Assembly: GCA_017311185.1 (NCBI GenBank) | Contig: JAESUZ010003297.1 | Coordinates: 434,001-498,000, forward strand | DNA: 64,000 bases | Direction: 5' to 3' | From: Proteles cristata cristata | Lineage: Eukaryota > Chordata > Mammalia > Carnivora > Hyaenidae | Shown: positions 11,961-23,074 of the stretch, piece by piece | How the letters are laid out: each line of letters opens with the position of its first letter | Numbering within the stretch: position 1 is the stretch's first letter | Position numbers and translations under genes: made by a program | The notes under the pieces: model-generated | Told to the model about the DNA's origin: nothing | Database searches by the model: none | The model's input: the letters and a program-made list of their open reading frames with translations, nothing else

Positions 11961-12205
11961 CGGGGCGCCTGGGTGGCTCAGTCGGTTAAGCTTCCGACTT
12001 TGGCTCAGGTCATGATCTCACTCACGGTTCGTGGGTTTAAGCCCTGCGTCTCGGGCTCTGTGCTGACAGCTAGCTCAGAGCCTGGAGCCTGTCTCAGATT
12101 CTGTGTCTCCCTCTCTCTCTGACCCTCCCCTGCTCACGCTGTCTCTCTCTCTCTCTCAGAAATCAACAAAATGTTAATAAGTAAATAAACATTAAAAAAT
12201 AAAAT
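11961..12205 (+). mobile_element. CAN SINE with target duplication
   Basis: Forward copy flanked by a perfect 15-bp repeat aaatttcatcaactt at 11946-11960 and 12206-12220. Confidence 0.95.
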
Positions 12206-12267
12206 AAATTTCATCAACTTGGGAGGTAAATGCCACTCTGTGGAGTGGTGTGCCTTAGCCATCTTCT

Positions 12268-12475
12268 TTTATTTATTTATTTATTTTTTAATTTTTTAAA
12301 AATGTTTGTTTATTTTTAAGAGAGACAGAGCGTGAGCTCTGAAAAAAGAGAGAGACACAGAATCTGAAGCAGGCTGTTAGCACACAGCCCGATGCAGGTC
12401 TCAAACTCATGAATCATGAGATCAGGACCTGAACTGAAGTTGGACACTTAACTGACTAAGCCACCCAGGCACCCC
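12268..12475 (-). mobile_element. CAN SINE
   Basis: Reverse copy with TTTA-rich start, purine body and head gccacccaggcacccc. Confidence 0.88.
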
Positions 12476-12734
12476 AAGCCAACTTAATCTAAATAGATTA
12501 TAGAGACTTCTGCCCGATTCTTGGTTACGGACAAGTGGACTGCAAAGCTAGGAAGTTACCTTTTGATCCATCCTTTTGTACAACTTTGCTGGATGCTGTT
12601 GTTAAAATTTCCGTCTGATTTTTATATCTGGGGAGTGGGGGTACTTGTTCCCTTCTTACCTACAAGGATGAATCTAATTGATAACCTAAAAAAAAAAGTG
12701 TAGGATGTTAAAGCCAGCAGAAATTTTAAGTCAT

Positions 12735-12840
12735 CTGGCAATCCCCTCATTTTACAGATAAGAAACCTAAGAGGCAAGTGATATACCTGAGATCATGGAT
12801 GTAGGACAAGTACTTCCGCTTCTTTATTCTTCCCCACACT
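12735..12840 (+). repeat. MIR fragment
   Basis: The core wording ccctcattttacagataag followed by aagtgatatacctgagatca matches the conserved MIR core. Confidence 0.65.
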
Positions 12841-12925
12841 GGCTCTGAATAGTCTGTTGGTTTCACACAATATCCTGCTACATTTGGTTCTGTAGCTAAT
12901 TATTTGATATATATTCATTAAACAG

Positions 12926-13126
12926 TTTTTTAATGTTTATTTATTTTTGAGAGACAGAGCACAAGCAGGGGAGGGGCAGAGAGAGACAGAGACACAGAAT
13001 CCAAAGCAGGCTCTGGGCTCTGAGCTGTCAGCACAGAGCCCAATGTGGGGCTCTAACTCAAAAACTGTGAGATCATGACCCAAGCTGAAGTTGGACACCT
13101 AACCAACTGAGCTACCCAGGCGTCCC
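12926..13126 (-). mobile_element. CAN SINE
   Basis: Reverse copy, moderately diverged. The flanks atatattcatt and tatatgttcatt look like a decayed target duplication. Confidence 0.88.
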
Positions 13127-13236
13127 TATATATGTTCATTTTTTTAGATCTCTTTTGACAGAGATCTAAATCAGTATGTCTATAGAAAAATAGCGTGAAC
13201 ACTATATATTATTACTACACTTGAGTATAGTTAAAA

Positions 13237-13416
13237 TTTATTTTTATTTTATGTTTTTAAGTTTATTTTGAGAGAAAGAGAGATAGAATCCCAAGCTGAC
13301 TCTACACCATCAGCACAGAGCCCAACGCAAGGCTCAAGCCCGAGAACTACAAGATCATGACCTTAGCCAAAACCAAGAATCAGTCACTTAACCAACTGAG
13401 CCACCTAGGTGCTCCA
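13237..13416 (-). mobile_element. CAN SINE, old
   Basis: Reverse diverged copy ending gagccacctaggtgctcc. Confidence 0.82.
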
Positions 13417-13428
13417 TGTATCTTTTCT

Positions 13429-13634
13429 TTTTTTTTTTTTTAATGTTTATTTATTTTAAGAGAGAGTGTTTGCAGGAAAGGAGCCTCAGGAGAGGGAGAG
13501 AGAGAATCCCAAGCAGGCTCTTTGCTGACAGTGCAGAGCCCAACTCAGGGCTCAATCTCATAAACCATGAGATCATGACCTGAGCTGAAATCAAGAGTAT
13601 GGACTCTTAACTGACTGAGCCACCCAAGCACCCC
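13429..13634 (-). mobile_element. CAN SINE
   Basis: Reverse copy beginning with poly-T and ending gagccacccaagcacccc. It immediately follows the previous SINE. Confidence 0.87.
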
Positions 13635-13680
13635 TGTTTTATTTGTATCTTTATCTTTCCATTCCTGTTTAGAATATTTT

Positions 13681-13840
13681 ATTTTAGCTCAGGTGATGAT
13701 CCCAGGGTCGTGGGATTGAACTTCATGTTGGACTTACACTGAGCATGGATCTTGCTTGGGATTCTCTCTCTTTTGCCTGTCTTTCCTGGGCATACGTGCG
13801 TGTGCACTCACTTGGGCGCTCGCACTCTCTTTTGCTGTTT
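13681..13840 (+). mobile_element. Old CAN SINE, left part, split by an insertion
   Basis: Forward copy lacking its extreme head. It runs from the B-box region into the TC section and stops at the inserted SINE. Its tail resumes at 14064-14100. Confidence 0.7.
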
Positions 13841-14063
13841 CTTTTTTTTTTTTTTAATTTTTTATAGTTTATTTTTGAGACAGAGACCGAGCATGGGGGG
13901 GTGGGGGGTCGGTCAGAGAGAGAGGGAGACACAGAATCTGAAACAGGCTCCAGGCTCTCAGCTGCCAGCACAGAACCCGATGTGGGGCTCAAACCCACGA
14001 ACTGCGAGATCATGACCTGAGCCAAAGTCAGACGCTTAACCGACTGAGCCACCCAGGCACCCC
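13841..14063 (-). mobile_element. CAN SINE nested in another SINE
   Basis: Reverse copy with poly-T start and head gagccacccaggcacccc. The flanks cttttgctgtttc and ctcttgctatttc form an imperfect duplication of the host SINE tail. Confidence 0.85.
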
Positions 14064-14333
14064 TCTTGCTATTTCTAAGTAAATAAATGGATAAAAAAAT
14101 TTTATTGTGAATGTATATTGAGGCTGTAAAATGTAGTGACTTGGTTATCTCTTTGGAATAAATTTTATTTAGAATTTATTTTTCTTTCTGGCCCCTTGTC
14201 AGACAAGGTCTTTGCTCCTTCTCTCCTTGTCATGCCTTTTGGGTTATTCATAAATATATATTCCCCCCACCATTTCTTTGTTAACCAATTGCCTGTCATT
14301 TCCTTCTTTCCTGTATTTGTTTCCATATATATA

Positions 14334-14546
14334 TTTTTTAATATTTTTATTTATTTCTAGGAGAGAGAGAGAGACAGCGTGAACAGGGGAGGGTCAGAGA
14401 GAGAGGGAGTCACGGGCTGAAACAGGCTCCAGGCTCTGAGCTGGCAGTCAGCACAGAGCCCGACGCGGGGCTCGAACCCACGAACCGCGAGATCATGACC
14501 TAAGCGAAAGTCGGACGCTTAACCAACTAAGCCACCCAGGCGCCCC
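14334..14546 (-). mobile_element. Young CAN SINE with target duplication
   Basis: Reverse near-consensus copy flanked by 11-bp repeats tgtttccatat at 14318-14328 and 14547-14557. Confidence 0.93.
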
Positions 14547-14774
14547 TGTTTCCATATTTTTAAGGAGCAATCAAGTTGACAAATTACTTGTTTTCATGAT
14601 TAATACTAGTTTGGAGTAACATTTTGTTTCTTTGTTTAAACTGCTGTAGTTCTGTATTCCTATACATGAATATCCCTTGTGTTTTTCAGAGTTTTTTTGT
14701 TCTGTCTGTTGAATAGCACTTTAACTATTTTCCATACTTTATGCTATTATACTATTTACTAAGGATATTTTACT

Positions 14775-14972
14775 CTTTTTTTTTTTTTAAGTTTTATTTA
14801 TTTTGAGAAAGGGAATGAGCTGGGAGGAGCAGAGAGAGGGGGGCACAGACAATCCAAAGGGGGCTCTGCGCTGACAGCAGGGAGCCCAGTGCAGGGCTTG
14901 AACTCACGAACAATGAGATCATGACTGGAGCCGAAGTTAGATGCCTAACTGACTGGCCCCCCAGGTGCCCCC
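14775..14972 (-). mobile_element. CAN SINE, diverged
   Basis: Reverse copy with poly-T start and head gactggccccccaggtgccc. Confidence 0.85.
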
Positions 14973-15569
14973 TTAGTCTTTTTCTTTTTTAATGTAACTA
15001 TTACTTGATCTTTGTTCAGAGATCTCCTATTGCCATTTAGTATCATTATTATGCCTTTGGTACAAGGCAAGCATTATTGAACTTAAACTGTTGGCTTCAG
15101 ATTTAATATTGACCTTATATAAGACCCTGTTTATCAAATAAAAATTATCTTGGTTCTACCAAGTAGCCTTCATGAATGAGCACTGGGTTATAGAAACACT
15201 CAAGCATTGGCCACATGGTCACTGAAACACATGGCAAAACCATGAGTTCAGTCTTACCATGTCTTTGCATTTCTCTTTACCTTTTTCCTTCTGTCATGTG
15301 TTGAGCTTGTCCATACCATCTAGAGAGATATTTTGGTATTGATGGTTCCCATGGTAGAAGTAAAACTTGAGGATTTTCTTCTTGGGTCATACATTCCATA
15401 ATTGACATCATACTAGTTTTGAGGTAGACTTTATCCATTTTATTTAAATAAATAAACAAAACAATTCTTTGTTCTAAAGAATGAACCAAAAATTCTCATA
15501 GTAGAAAACCATGGGTATTTGAGTAGCTATGTAGACCTGTATTTAGGGTAGATAACTATTGTATTCTAG

Positions 15570-15755
15570 GTCAGTCATTTCCAAGCCATGGTCAACAGAG
15601 ATTTTATATTAGAATCACCTGGGGACCTTTTGAAATAAGGTCTCTTCCACCCTAGGCTTACTGAATCAGAATCTCTGGAATCTATGTATTTAAAATTTTA
15701 TCAGGTGATCCTGATACATACCATCCAGGTTAGGGAACTGTGCTCAGGTAGAATA
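15570..15755 (-). repeat. MER5A-type hAT DNA transposon fragment
   Basis: The phrases attagaatcacctgggga, tactgaatcagaatctctgg and caggtgatcctgatac are the hallmark words of MER5A in order. It is an ancient eutherian-wide non-autonomous element. Orientation is a judgement. Confidence 0.7.
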
Positions 15756-16865
15756 TGCACCAAAATCCATAGATGTACTTGTTAGATGTATAAATTCTGT
15801 ATTCTATGTGTATAACTCTTTTTTTTTTTAATAACATACTATTTATTCATAGTAATAGACCTGCTTTAGATCCCCAGCCTTTTTCATATTCCCAGCAGTG
15901 AAAGACTGTAGAACTGCTCCAGAGTGTTAACTCTGAACTGTTTTCAGGTATTTAGGCCTGGAGCAGAGCAAAGAGAAATCTGGTGGTTCTTGACATAGTC
16001 ACCCTTGGGAGCACAAGAAGTGAGGCATTACTTTGCTGTATGCTAGCAAAAATATCATTCAGGCTACAGAAAACAGAGGGACAGCATGTGCTTGGGAGGC
16101 AGCCTTCAATCAGTATAATGGCACTAGCATGTTTACTCCCAGGTAAACTTTGTCTTCTGTTTTGTTGTGTAAATATTCACTAAGTGAAATAAACAGGCCA
16201 CCCTTACTGAGGACCTGGAACATGGCCTCTGTAACCAATCACAGTAATAAATTTGAGATGATTTAGTATGGTTTCACTCAGTTATGTTGAATTTTTTGCA
16301 CAAAATTTGTCTAATTCCATACATATTTAAGTTTTTTCCCCCACATACAGTGGGGAACTCTTGTAGAGTTCTTCTCTACTGTAGTTTGCCTGTCAAGGTT
16401 CATTTCATTTTTTAAGATCCAGCTTTAGCAGTTCCTCTCCTTGGACCCATCTCTTACTCACTTAAACCATCCTTTGTGCCAGACGGGTAGGAAGCATATT
16501 AACCCGTTATAGCACTCATCACACTACAGTGGATCCTTGAACAATGTGGGGTTGTTAAGGACTTCAGCATCTCCAGTCCCCCAACCTCTAACTTGAATAT
16601 CCGAATATAACTTTTAACTTCTAAAATACTTAACTTGTAGTAGCCTATTGTTGAACAAAGCCTCACTGATAACCTAAATAGTCAATTACACACGTTTTGT
16701 ATGTTGCATATATTATTTACTCTATTCTTACAATTACGGGAATTTGGGGTTACTATTTCTTGCGAAGAGTATTAGAGTATACAGATGTGCTTCAGGAAAT
16801 AAGGGTTTTTTTGCAGTCAGTTGTCCCGTATAAAGGAGAGTAGTATATTAAAAATCTGTAGCTTT

Positions 16866-17153
16866 GGGGAGCCTGTGTGGCTCAGCTGGTTAAGCGTCTA
16901 ACTTCTGCTCAGATCCTGATCTCACGGTTCTTGAGTTCAGGCCCCACATCAGGCTCTGAGCTGACAGCTAAGAGCTTGGAGCCTGCTTCTGAGTGAATGA
17001 GTGAGCGTGCGTGCGTGTGTGTGTCTGTCTGTGTGTGTGCGTGCTTGTGCCCCCCTTGAGCCTGCTTCTGATTTTGTGTGTGTCTGCCTGCCCCTTCCCC
17101 ACTCGCTTGTTCTGTCTCCAAAAAATGAATAAATGTTAAAAAAATTTTTTTTT
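16866..17153 (+). mobile_element. CAN SINE with GT-rich insertion
   Basis: Forward copy (ggggagcctgtgtggctcag). A GTGCGTGT tract and a partial duplication of the body (gagcctgcttctga at about 16979 and again near 17058) lengthen it. Confidence 0.82.
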
Positions 17154-17189
17154 AAGCTGTGGTAGCTTTATTTATAAAATAGAGTACTA

Positions 17190-17339
17190 GGGGCACCTGG
17201 GTGGCTCAATCAGTTAAGTGTCTGACTCTTGATTACAGCTCAGGTCATAATCTCACAGGTCATGGGTTCGAGTCCCACATCCGGCTCTGCGCTGACAGCA
17301 TGGAGCCTGCTTGGGCAGGCTCGCTCGCTCTCTCTCTCG

Positions 17340-17376
<37 letters not shown>

Positions 17377-17425
17377 CAGCCCTCTCCCCTTCATCTCAAA
17401 ACAAATAAACTGTAAAAAATAAATA
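17190..17425 (+). mobile_element. CAN SINE with (TC)n tract
   Basis: Forward copy (ggggcacctgggtggctcaa). Its pyrimidine section is an expanded TC/GCTC microsatellite at about 17318-17377. Confidence 0.9.
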
Positions 17426-17426
17426 G

Positions 17427-17616
17427 GGACACCTGGGTGGTTCAGTCAGTTAACCTTCTGACTTTGGCTCGGGTCATGATCTCTCAGTTCCTGAGTTCAA
17501 GTCTTGCATCAGGCTCTTTCCTGATAGGATGGAGCCCACTTCAGATCCTCTGCCCGCCCCCGCCCCCCCCCCACCCTTTCCCCATTTGCTCACTCTCTTT
17601 CAAAAATAAACAAACA
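17427..17616 (+). mobile_element. CAN SINE
   Basis: Forward copy beginning gggacacctgggtggttcag, head-to-tail after the preceding copy. Confidence 0.88.
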
Positions 17617-17618
17617 TA

Positions 17619-17825
17619 GGGGCACCTAGGTGGCTTAGTCCATTAAATGTCTGACTTCAGCTCAGGTCATGATTTTACAGTTCGTGGGTTCAAGCCCCAT
17701 GCCAGGCTCTGCATGGATAGCTTGGAGCCTGCTTTAGATTGTGTCTCCTTCTCTCTCTGCCCCTCCCGTACTCATGCTCTGTCTCACTCTGTCAAAAATA
17801 AATAAATGTAAAAAAAAAAATTTTT
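17619..17825 (+). mobile_element. CAN SINE
   Basis: Forward copy (ggggcacctaggtggcttag) with an intact AAATAAATG tail, third in a head-to-tail run. Confidence 0.9.
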
Positions 17826-17826
17826 A

Positions 17827-17940
17827 GGGGCGCCTGGGTGGCTTAGTCGGTTAAGCATCCGACTTTCACTCTCTCTGCACCTCCCCTGCTCACACTGTCT
17901 CTTTCTCTCTCAAAATAAAGACGTTAAAAAAAATAAATTT
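17827..17940 (+). mobile_element. CAN SINE with internal deletion
   Basis: The near-consensus head (ggggcgcctgggtggcttag) jumps after cgacttt straight to the TC-rich end. The B-box half of the tRNA region is missing. Confidence 0.85.
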
Positions 17941-18144
17941 TTCTAATGTTTTTTATTTAGTTTTGAGACACAGACAGAATGTGAGTGAGGGAGGGTCAGA
18001 GAGAGGGGGAGACACTGAATCAAAGCAGGCTCCAGGCTCTGAGCTGTCAGTACAGAGACCAATGTGGGGCCCAAATCCACAAACTGTGACATCATGACCT
18101 GAGCCGAAGACAGATCTTAACCAACTGAGCCACCCAGGCGCCCC
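17941..18144 (-). mobile_element. CAN SINE
   Basis: Reverse copy whose tail abuts the tail of the preceding forward copy. It ends gagccacccaggcgcccc. Confidence 0.88.
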
Positions 18145-18436
18145 TTGTGTGTATGTTTTATAATAACTGAACTCCCCAATAGACTAAACTCTGCATTGGT
18201 GAATATGAAAGGTTATTTTGGTTGATTTCCTTTGGGAAATACCTGGTACATTGGCCGTACAGCCATGTAATCTAGGTGATAAACTACTAAATCTTATCTG
18301 TCCTCAAAATTAGCATAGTCACAATTAGCCTTTATTTTATTTTTTTTCACATAGAACATATTTATTGAGCACATACAGTGCATGACATAAGCCCATTTTG
18401 TCTGTCTATGTATCTATCTATGTATCTATCTGTCTA

Positions 18437-18526
18437 TCTGAGCTCTCTGCCCAGCATAGGGCTTGAATTCATGACCCCAAGATCAAGCGTCACATGCTCT
18501 ACTGACTGAGCCAGCCAGGTGCCCCT
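18437..18526 (-). mobile_element. Short CAN SINE fragment
   Basis: Reverse tRNA-like section ending gagccagccaggtgcccc, next to a TATC/TGTC simple repeat (about 18400-18440). Confidence 0.75.
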
Positions 18527-18628
18527 AACCTTTATTTTTAGGTGTCAGAATTCTTTCAGTCTAACCTACAGTTGTATTGTTAGGACTTTTTATTGACACA
18601 AGCATAGTAATAACGGAAACAAATTCAT

Positions 18629-18952
18629 GGAGCGCCTAGGTGGCTCAGTCTGACTCCAGGTGGTTAAGCCTCTGACTCTTGGTTTCAGCTGAGGTCATGA
18701 TCTCAGTTCATGGGTTTGAATCCTGCTTTGGGCTCTGTGTTGACAGCACAGAGCCTGCTTGGGATTTTCTCTCTCTCTCTCTTTTTCCCTCTCTCCCTCT
18801 CTTTCTCCCTCTCTTTCTCCCTGTCTTTCTCCCTCTCTTTCTCCCTCTCTTTCTCTCTCTCTTTCTCCCTCTCTTTCCCTCTCTCCCTCCCTCCCTTCTT
18901 CCTTCCTTCCTTCCTCTCTCTTTCAAAATAAATAAGCATTTAAAAAATAAAG
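18629..18952 (+). mobile_element. CAN SINE with CTTTCTCC-type expansion
   Basis: Forward copy (gagcgcctaggtggctcag) whose pyrimidine section has grown to about 155 bases of CTTTCTCCCT and CCTT repeats (18768-18922). Confidence 0.88.
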
Positions 18953-19400
18953 GAAATAAGTTCACATAATTAAGTTTCCACTTAGCATATGATATTTTGT
19001 TTTTCCGTATTCCTTTTCCTGCTTTTGTTGTTGTGTGCAGGAACCATTTATATGTGTGTCGTGTGATAGTGACATTGATATTGAGTGTGTACTGTTTACT
19101 TAACACTGTTCTCTATTTATTGCTGTAGATGGTACAGAAGTAAAAGCCAGTAGTTCTTCCCCTCAATAAGCTAATAGTGTATTTGAGGTAAAGACATAAG
19201 ACATAGAACAGTGTACTGCAGTGAAAACCCAAACAAACATGAAGTCACTTTGTACTTGAAAAAGATGTGATTTAGGGGATCATTTGAGCTGGGAGGGAAC
19301 AAAACAGTAAGCAGTTTAGAAGATACCCAGAAGGTGAGGCTGAGTGGGTAGAAAGGATGGGAATAAACTCTGGGAGCCAAGCTAAAGGGTTTGGAATTGA

Positions 19401-19497
19401 GGGGCACCAGGTTGCCTCAGTAGAGCATGGGACTCTTGATGTCAGGGTCATGAGTTCGAGCTCCACATTGGGCATAGAGATTACTTTTAAAAAGCAG
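19401..19497 (+). mobile_element. Short CAN SINE
   Basis: Forward tRNA-only copy (ggggcaccaggttgcctcag) ending tacttttaaaaag. Confidence 0.75.
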
Positions 19498-19502
19498 GGG
19501 GA

Positions 19503-19689
19503 GGGGCCCTTGGGTGGCTCAGTTGGTTAAGCATCCGATTTAGGCTCAGGTCATGATCCCGCAGTTGGTGGGTTCGAGCCCCACTTTGGGCTCTGTGCTG
19601 ACGGCTCAGAGCCTGGAACTTGCTTCGGATTGTGTCTCCCTCTCTCTCTGCCCCTTCCCCACTCATGTGCTGTCTAGCTCTCAAAAAAT

Positions 19690-19690
<1 letters not shown>
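19503..19690 (+). mobile_element. CAN SINE with GATA tail
   Basis: Forward copy (ggggcccttgggtggctcag). The tail continues into a tetranucleotide repeat. Confidence 0.9.
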
Positions 19691-19736
<46 letters not shown>

Positions 19737-19738
19737 GA
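19691..19738. repeat. (GATA)n microsatellite
   Basis: About 12 uninterrupted GATA units grown from the A-rich tail of the adjacent SINE. Confidence 0.97.
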
Positions 19739-20119
19739 GGAGAGTTTGGAGATGATTCGGTAAACCTCAGCTACAGTGTGTTTTTGCACCTGATTTCAGA
19801 AAGGAAGCTTTCATTGGGTAGGAATATGCTGGGCACACCTAGTAAGGGACACCAGACTAGGAGGCTACTCTGTTCTTTTTGGCTCTTTTTCTGTTTGTTT
19901 CCTAGAATTGGTCAGTCTCCAGGTTTTTTCCATTGGTTGCTACCTTCATCCTACAGAAATTCAGTAGTTTATCAGACATTTTAGTGGGGAACGTTTATGT
20001 AAGGTCTGTGATTAGAATTCTAAGAAACTAGGAGATTATATATTTGTTCAGTTAACATGTATTCATTACCCTCTGGGGTGGAGGATACAGAGGAGCACAG
20101 TAGCCAGGTTGTGTGTGTA

Positions 20120-20330
20120 TGTTGTTCTATTTCATCTTTATGACATCCTATGAAGTGGATGACCCTTTATAGGGTCATCATTGTCCCTGTTTTGTACAAA
20201 AGGAAACTGAGGCACAGAAGGGTAGTATCTCTTACTCCATATCATACTGCTAATTAAGTAAAAGAACCAGAATTGGGATGAAGTTTTCTGGCTCGAGGGC
20301 CGGAGCTCTTAATTATTCCATTCTGCTTCT
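20120..20330 (+). repeat. MIR element
   Basis: The order of tttatgacatcctatgaagt, aggaaactgaggcacagaag and catactgctaattaagtaa follows a nearly full MIR. Confidence 0.75.
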
Positions 20331-20599
20331 CTTGCCCTCCCAACCACCCCTCCATCCTATTTTAATATGGAATGAGCATTTTTCTCATGTTAAGTATTAT
20401 ATTGAAACATGATTTTTAATGTCTGTATAGTATTCCACTTCATGGATATATCATTGCAGGTTTTAATCTCACTTGCGGATGTACTAGAGTTGTTTATAAC
20501 TATTCACTTTGATTAATAATATCCTTAAAATCTTGATGTTTATCTCTGATTATTTCTGGATATAATCCAGATTTAGTAGTTACTAAATCACAGTTTGAT

Positions 20600-20807
20600 T
20601 TTTATTTTTATTTATTTATTTTTTTTTTTTTTGAGAGAGCGAGCGAGCACATGTACATATGCCAGCGGGGGAGGGAGAAAGAGAAAGAATCTTAGGCAGA
20701 CTCCATGCCTGGTGTAACATGGGGCTCAATCTCAGGACTTTGAGATCATGACCTGAGCTGAAATCAAGAGTCAGATGCTTAAACCACCTGAGCCACCCAG
20801 GCACTCC
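20600..20807 (-). mobile_element. CAN SINE
   Basis: Reverse copy with poly-T start. The flanks cacagtttga and caaagtttga are a decayed target duplication. Confidence 0.85.
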
Positions 20808-21395
20808 CAAAGTTTGAATACTTTAAAAATTCTTGATTCATATCACCAGTTACCTTGCTGATTTCATGGCACCTTGCTTTAAAACAACTGTAGCAGTTTA
20901 ACAGAGGTAGCATGCTATTGCATTATTTTAAATTTCCTTTTTTTTTTTTTTAGTATTAAGGAGGTTTGATTTCTTTTTTTATCTGCCATTTGTATTTCTT
21001 TGAGTCGTGTATTTCTGTCCTTTGCCCAGCTTTTGTCTTTTGCTGTTCATCATTTTCTTACAGATTTTACAATCATACAATAAGGATATTAGTCCTTTGT
21101 CACATATGCTGCAAATACTTTTTTCTTGTTGACTCTTTACTTTTGTTCATTCAGTGTTTCTGTCATAAGAATTTTTTTCACTTGAAGGTAGTCAAAATTT
21201 CAGTACTTTACTCTGGTGTCTCCTATTATTTCTGTGCCTTAGCACAAAGCCTTCTTCATTGTGAGATCAGAGGCTATTCACCTAACCTTTTTTCATGGTG
21301 AGGGTTTAAAGTGTGTGGTTTGAGGGGGAGAGTATAATGTCTCCTTAACTCTTAGATTGACAGTATGTTTCAGATGGATTAAAAATATAACTCAA

Positions 21396-21606
21396 GGGGA
21401 GCTCGGATGACCGAGCCAGTTAAGCATTCCACTTTGGCTCCAGTCCCCTCTCACAGTTCATGAATTCGAGCCCTGCATTGGGCTCTGTGCTGACAGCTCA
21501 AAGCCTGGAGCCTGATTTGGATTCTGTTTCCCTCTTCTCTCTGCCCCTCTCCCATTCATGCATGTGCACACACGCTCTCTCTCTCAAAAATAAACACTTT
21601 TTGAAA
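21396..21606 (+). mobile_element. CAN SINE
   Basis: Forward diverged copy (ggggagctcggatgaccgag). The flanks aaaatataactcaa and aaatataaaactcaa suggest a target duplication. Confidence 0.85.
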
Positions 21607-21691
21607 ATTAAATATAAAACTCAATATTTTCCAAATAGTTTAATACTTTCTGGTACCTTTTATGAAGTAATCCTCTTCTCCCCATTAATTT

Positions 21692-21761
21692 TTTTTTCAT
21701 TTTTTTAAATTTTTTTTTTTTTTTTTTTACAAATAGTTTATTGTCAAATTAGTTTCCACAT
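21692..21761 (-). mobile_element. 5'-truncated L1 3'-end fragment
   Basis: The poly-T run followed by acaaatagtttattgtcaaa matches the end of the carnivore L1 3'UTR on the reverse strand. It is flanked by tccccattaattttt at about 21677-21691 and 21762-21776. Confidence 0.7.
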
Positions 21762-21776
21762 TCCCCATTAATTTTT

Positions 21777-21998
21777 TTTTATTTTTTTTTTTTAATTTTA
21801 TTATTTCTAGGAGAGAGAGAGAGAGACAGCGTGAGCAGGGGAGGGTCAGAGAGAGAGGGAGTCACAGACTGAAACAGGCTCCAGGCTCTGAGCTGGCAGT
21901 CAGCACAGAGCCCAACGCGGGGCTCGAACCCACGAACCGCGAGATCATGACCTAAGCGAAAGTCGGACGCTTAACCGACTAAGCCACCCAGGCGCCCC
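21777..21998 (-). mobile_element. Young CAN SINE
   Basis: Reverse near-consensus copy inserted in the distal target repeat of the L1 fragment. Its own flanks are tccccattaattttt at 21762-21776 and 21999-22013. Confidence 0.93.
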
Positions 21999-22072
21999 TC
22001 CCCATTAATTTTTAAATGACAAATTTTTATATTCTAGGGGTTGTTTCTGGGTCCTCTGTTTTGTTTAAAATT

Positions 22073-22266
22073 GTTTTTTAATGTTTATTTTTGAGAGAGC
22101 GTGAGCAGGGGTGGGGCAGAGAGAGAAGGAGATACAAAATCTGAAGCAGGCTCCAGGCCCTGAGCTGTCAGTACAGAGCCCAATGGGGGGCTCGAAATCA
22201 CAAGCCATGAGATCATGACCTGAGCGGAAGTTGGACACTTAACCAACTGAGCCGCCCAGGCGCCCT
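22073..22266 (-). mobile_element. CAN SINE
   Basis: Reverse copy ending gagccgcccaggcgccc. The flanks are similar (tcctctgttttgttta, tcctctcttctgttta). Confidence 0.87.
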
Positions 22267-22304
22267 AGTCCTGTCCTCTCTTCTGTTTAAACTGATTGGT
22301 TGTG

Positions 22305-22473
22305 GGATGCCTGGGTGGCTCATTTGGTTAAGTGTCCAACTTCCGCTCAGGTCATGATCTCACAGTTTGTGGGTTCAGGCCCTGTGTCGGGCTCTGTGCT
22401 GACAGCTAGCTCAGAGCCTGGAGCCTGCTTCAGATTCTGAGTCTCCCTCTCTCTCTGACCTCCCCTGCTCATG

Positions 22474-22512
<39 letters not shown>

Positions 22513-22538
22513 AGAAATAAAAAACATTTTTTAAAGAA
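22305..22538 (+). mobile_element. CAN SINE with (TC)n
   Basis: Forward copy (gggatgcctgggtggctcat) with a TCTG/TC tract at about 22478-22513. The flanks share attggttgtg. Confidence 0.9.
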
Positions 22539-22852
22539 AGGTAAATTGGTTGTGACAGTGGTTGTGTATATAATAATTGTGACTTTATAATTAATAATTA
22601 TTGTGACTTATGTTAATATTTGAAAATAGAAGGTTGCCTTAATTTTTTGGAAATTTTATTGTTACCCTCATTATCTTGTTTATTTTTCAGACACTTTGAA
22701 AATGGCTTTATATAAAGTAGAAAGATTTAACAGCTTTATGGTGATTGGTCTTTCTGATCATGTTTAGTGAGGTCTTTTATGCTTCTTGGAACCAAGAGGT
22801 TTTTTTTGTTTGTTTGGGTTTGTTTGTTTTGTTTTCCCCTTGGGAGATTTTT

Positions 22853-23074
22853 TTTTTAATTTTTTAATGTTTTATTTATTTCAGAGAGAGAGAGAGACAG
22901 CGTGAGCAGGGGAGGGTCAGAGAGAGAGAGGGAGACACAGAACCTGAAACAGGCTCCAGGCTCTGAGCTAGCTGTCAGCACAGAGACCGACGCGGGGCTC
23001 GAACTCAGGAACTTCGAGATCATGACCTGAGCCGAAGTCGGCCGCTCAACCAGCTGAGCCACCCAGGTGCCCCA
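22853..23074 (-). mobile_element. CAN SINE with long target duplication
   Basis: Reverse copy flanked by a perfect 18-bp repeat tccccttgggagattttt (22835-22852 and 23075-23092). The body carries gctagctgtcagcac, marking a different subfamily from the youngest copies. Confidence 0.95.

Noticed and set aside
18679..19106. Open frames encoding LSLFLPLF or EREKEREK peptides
   Set aside because: Products of the pyrimidine expansion in the SINE at 18629-18952.
19691..19738. GATA array as a possible CRISPR-like or satellite array
   Set aside because: Four-base units without spacers; an ordinary microsatellite at a SINE tail.
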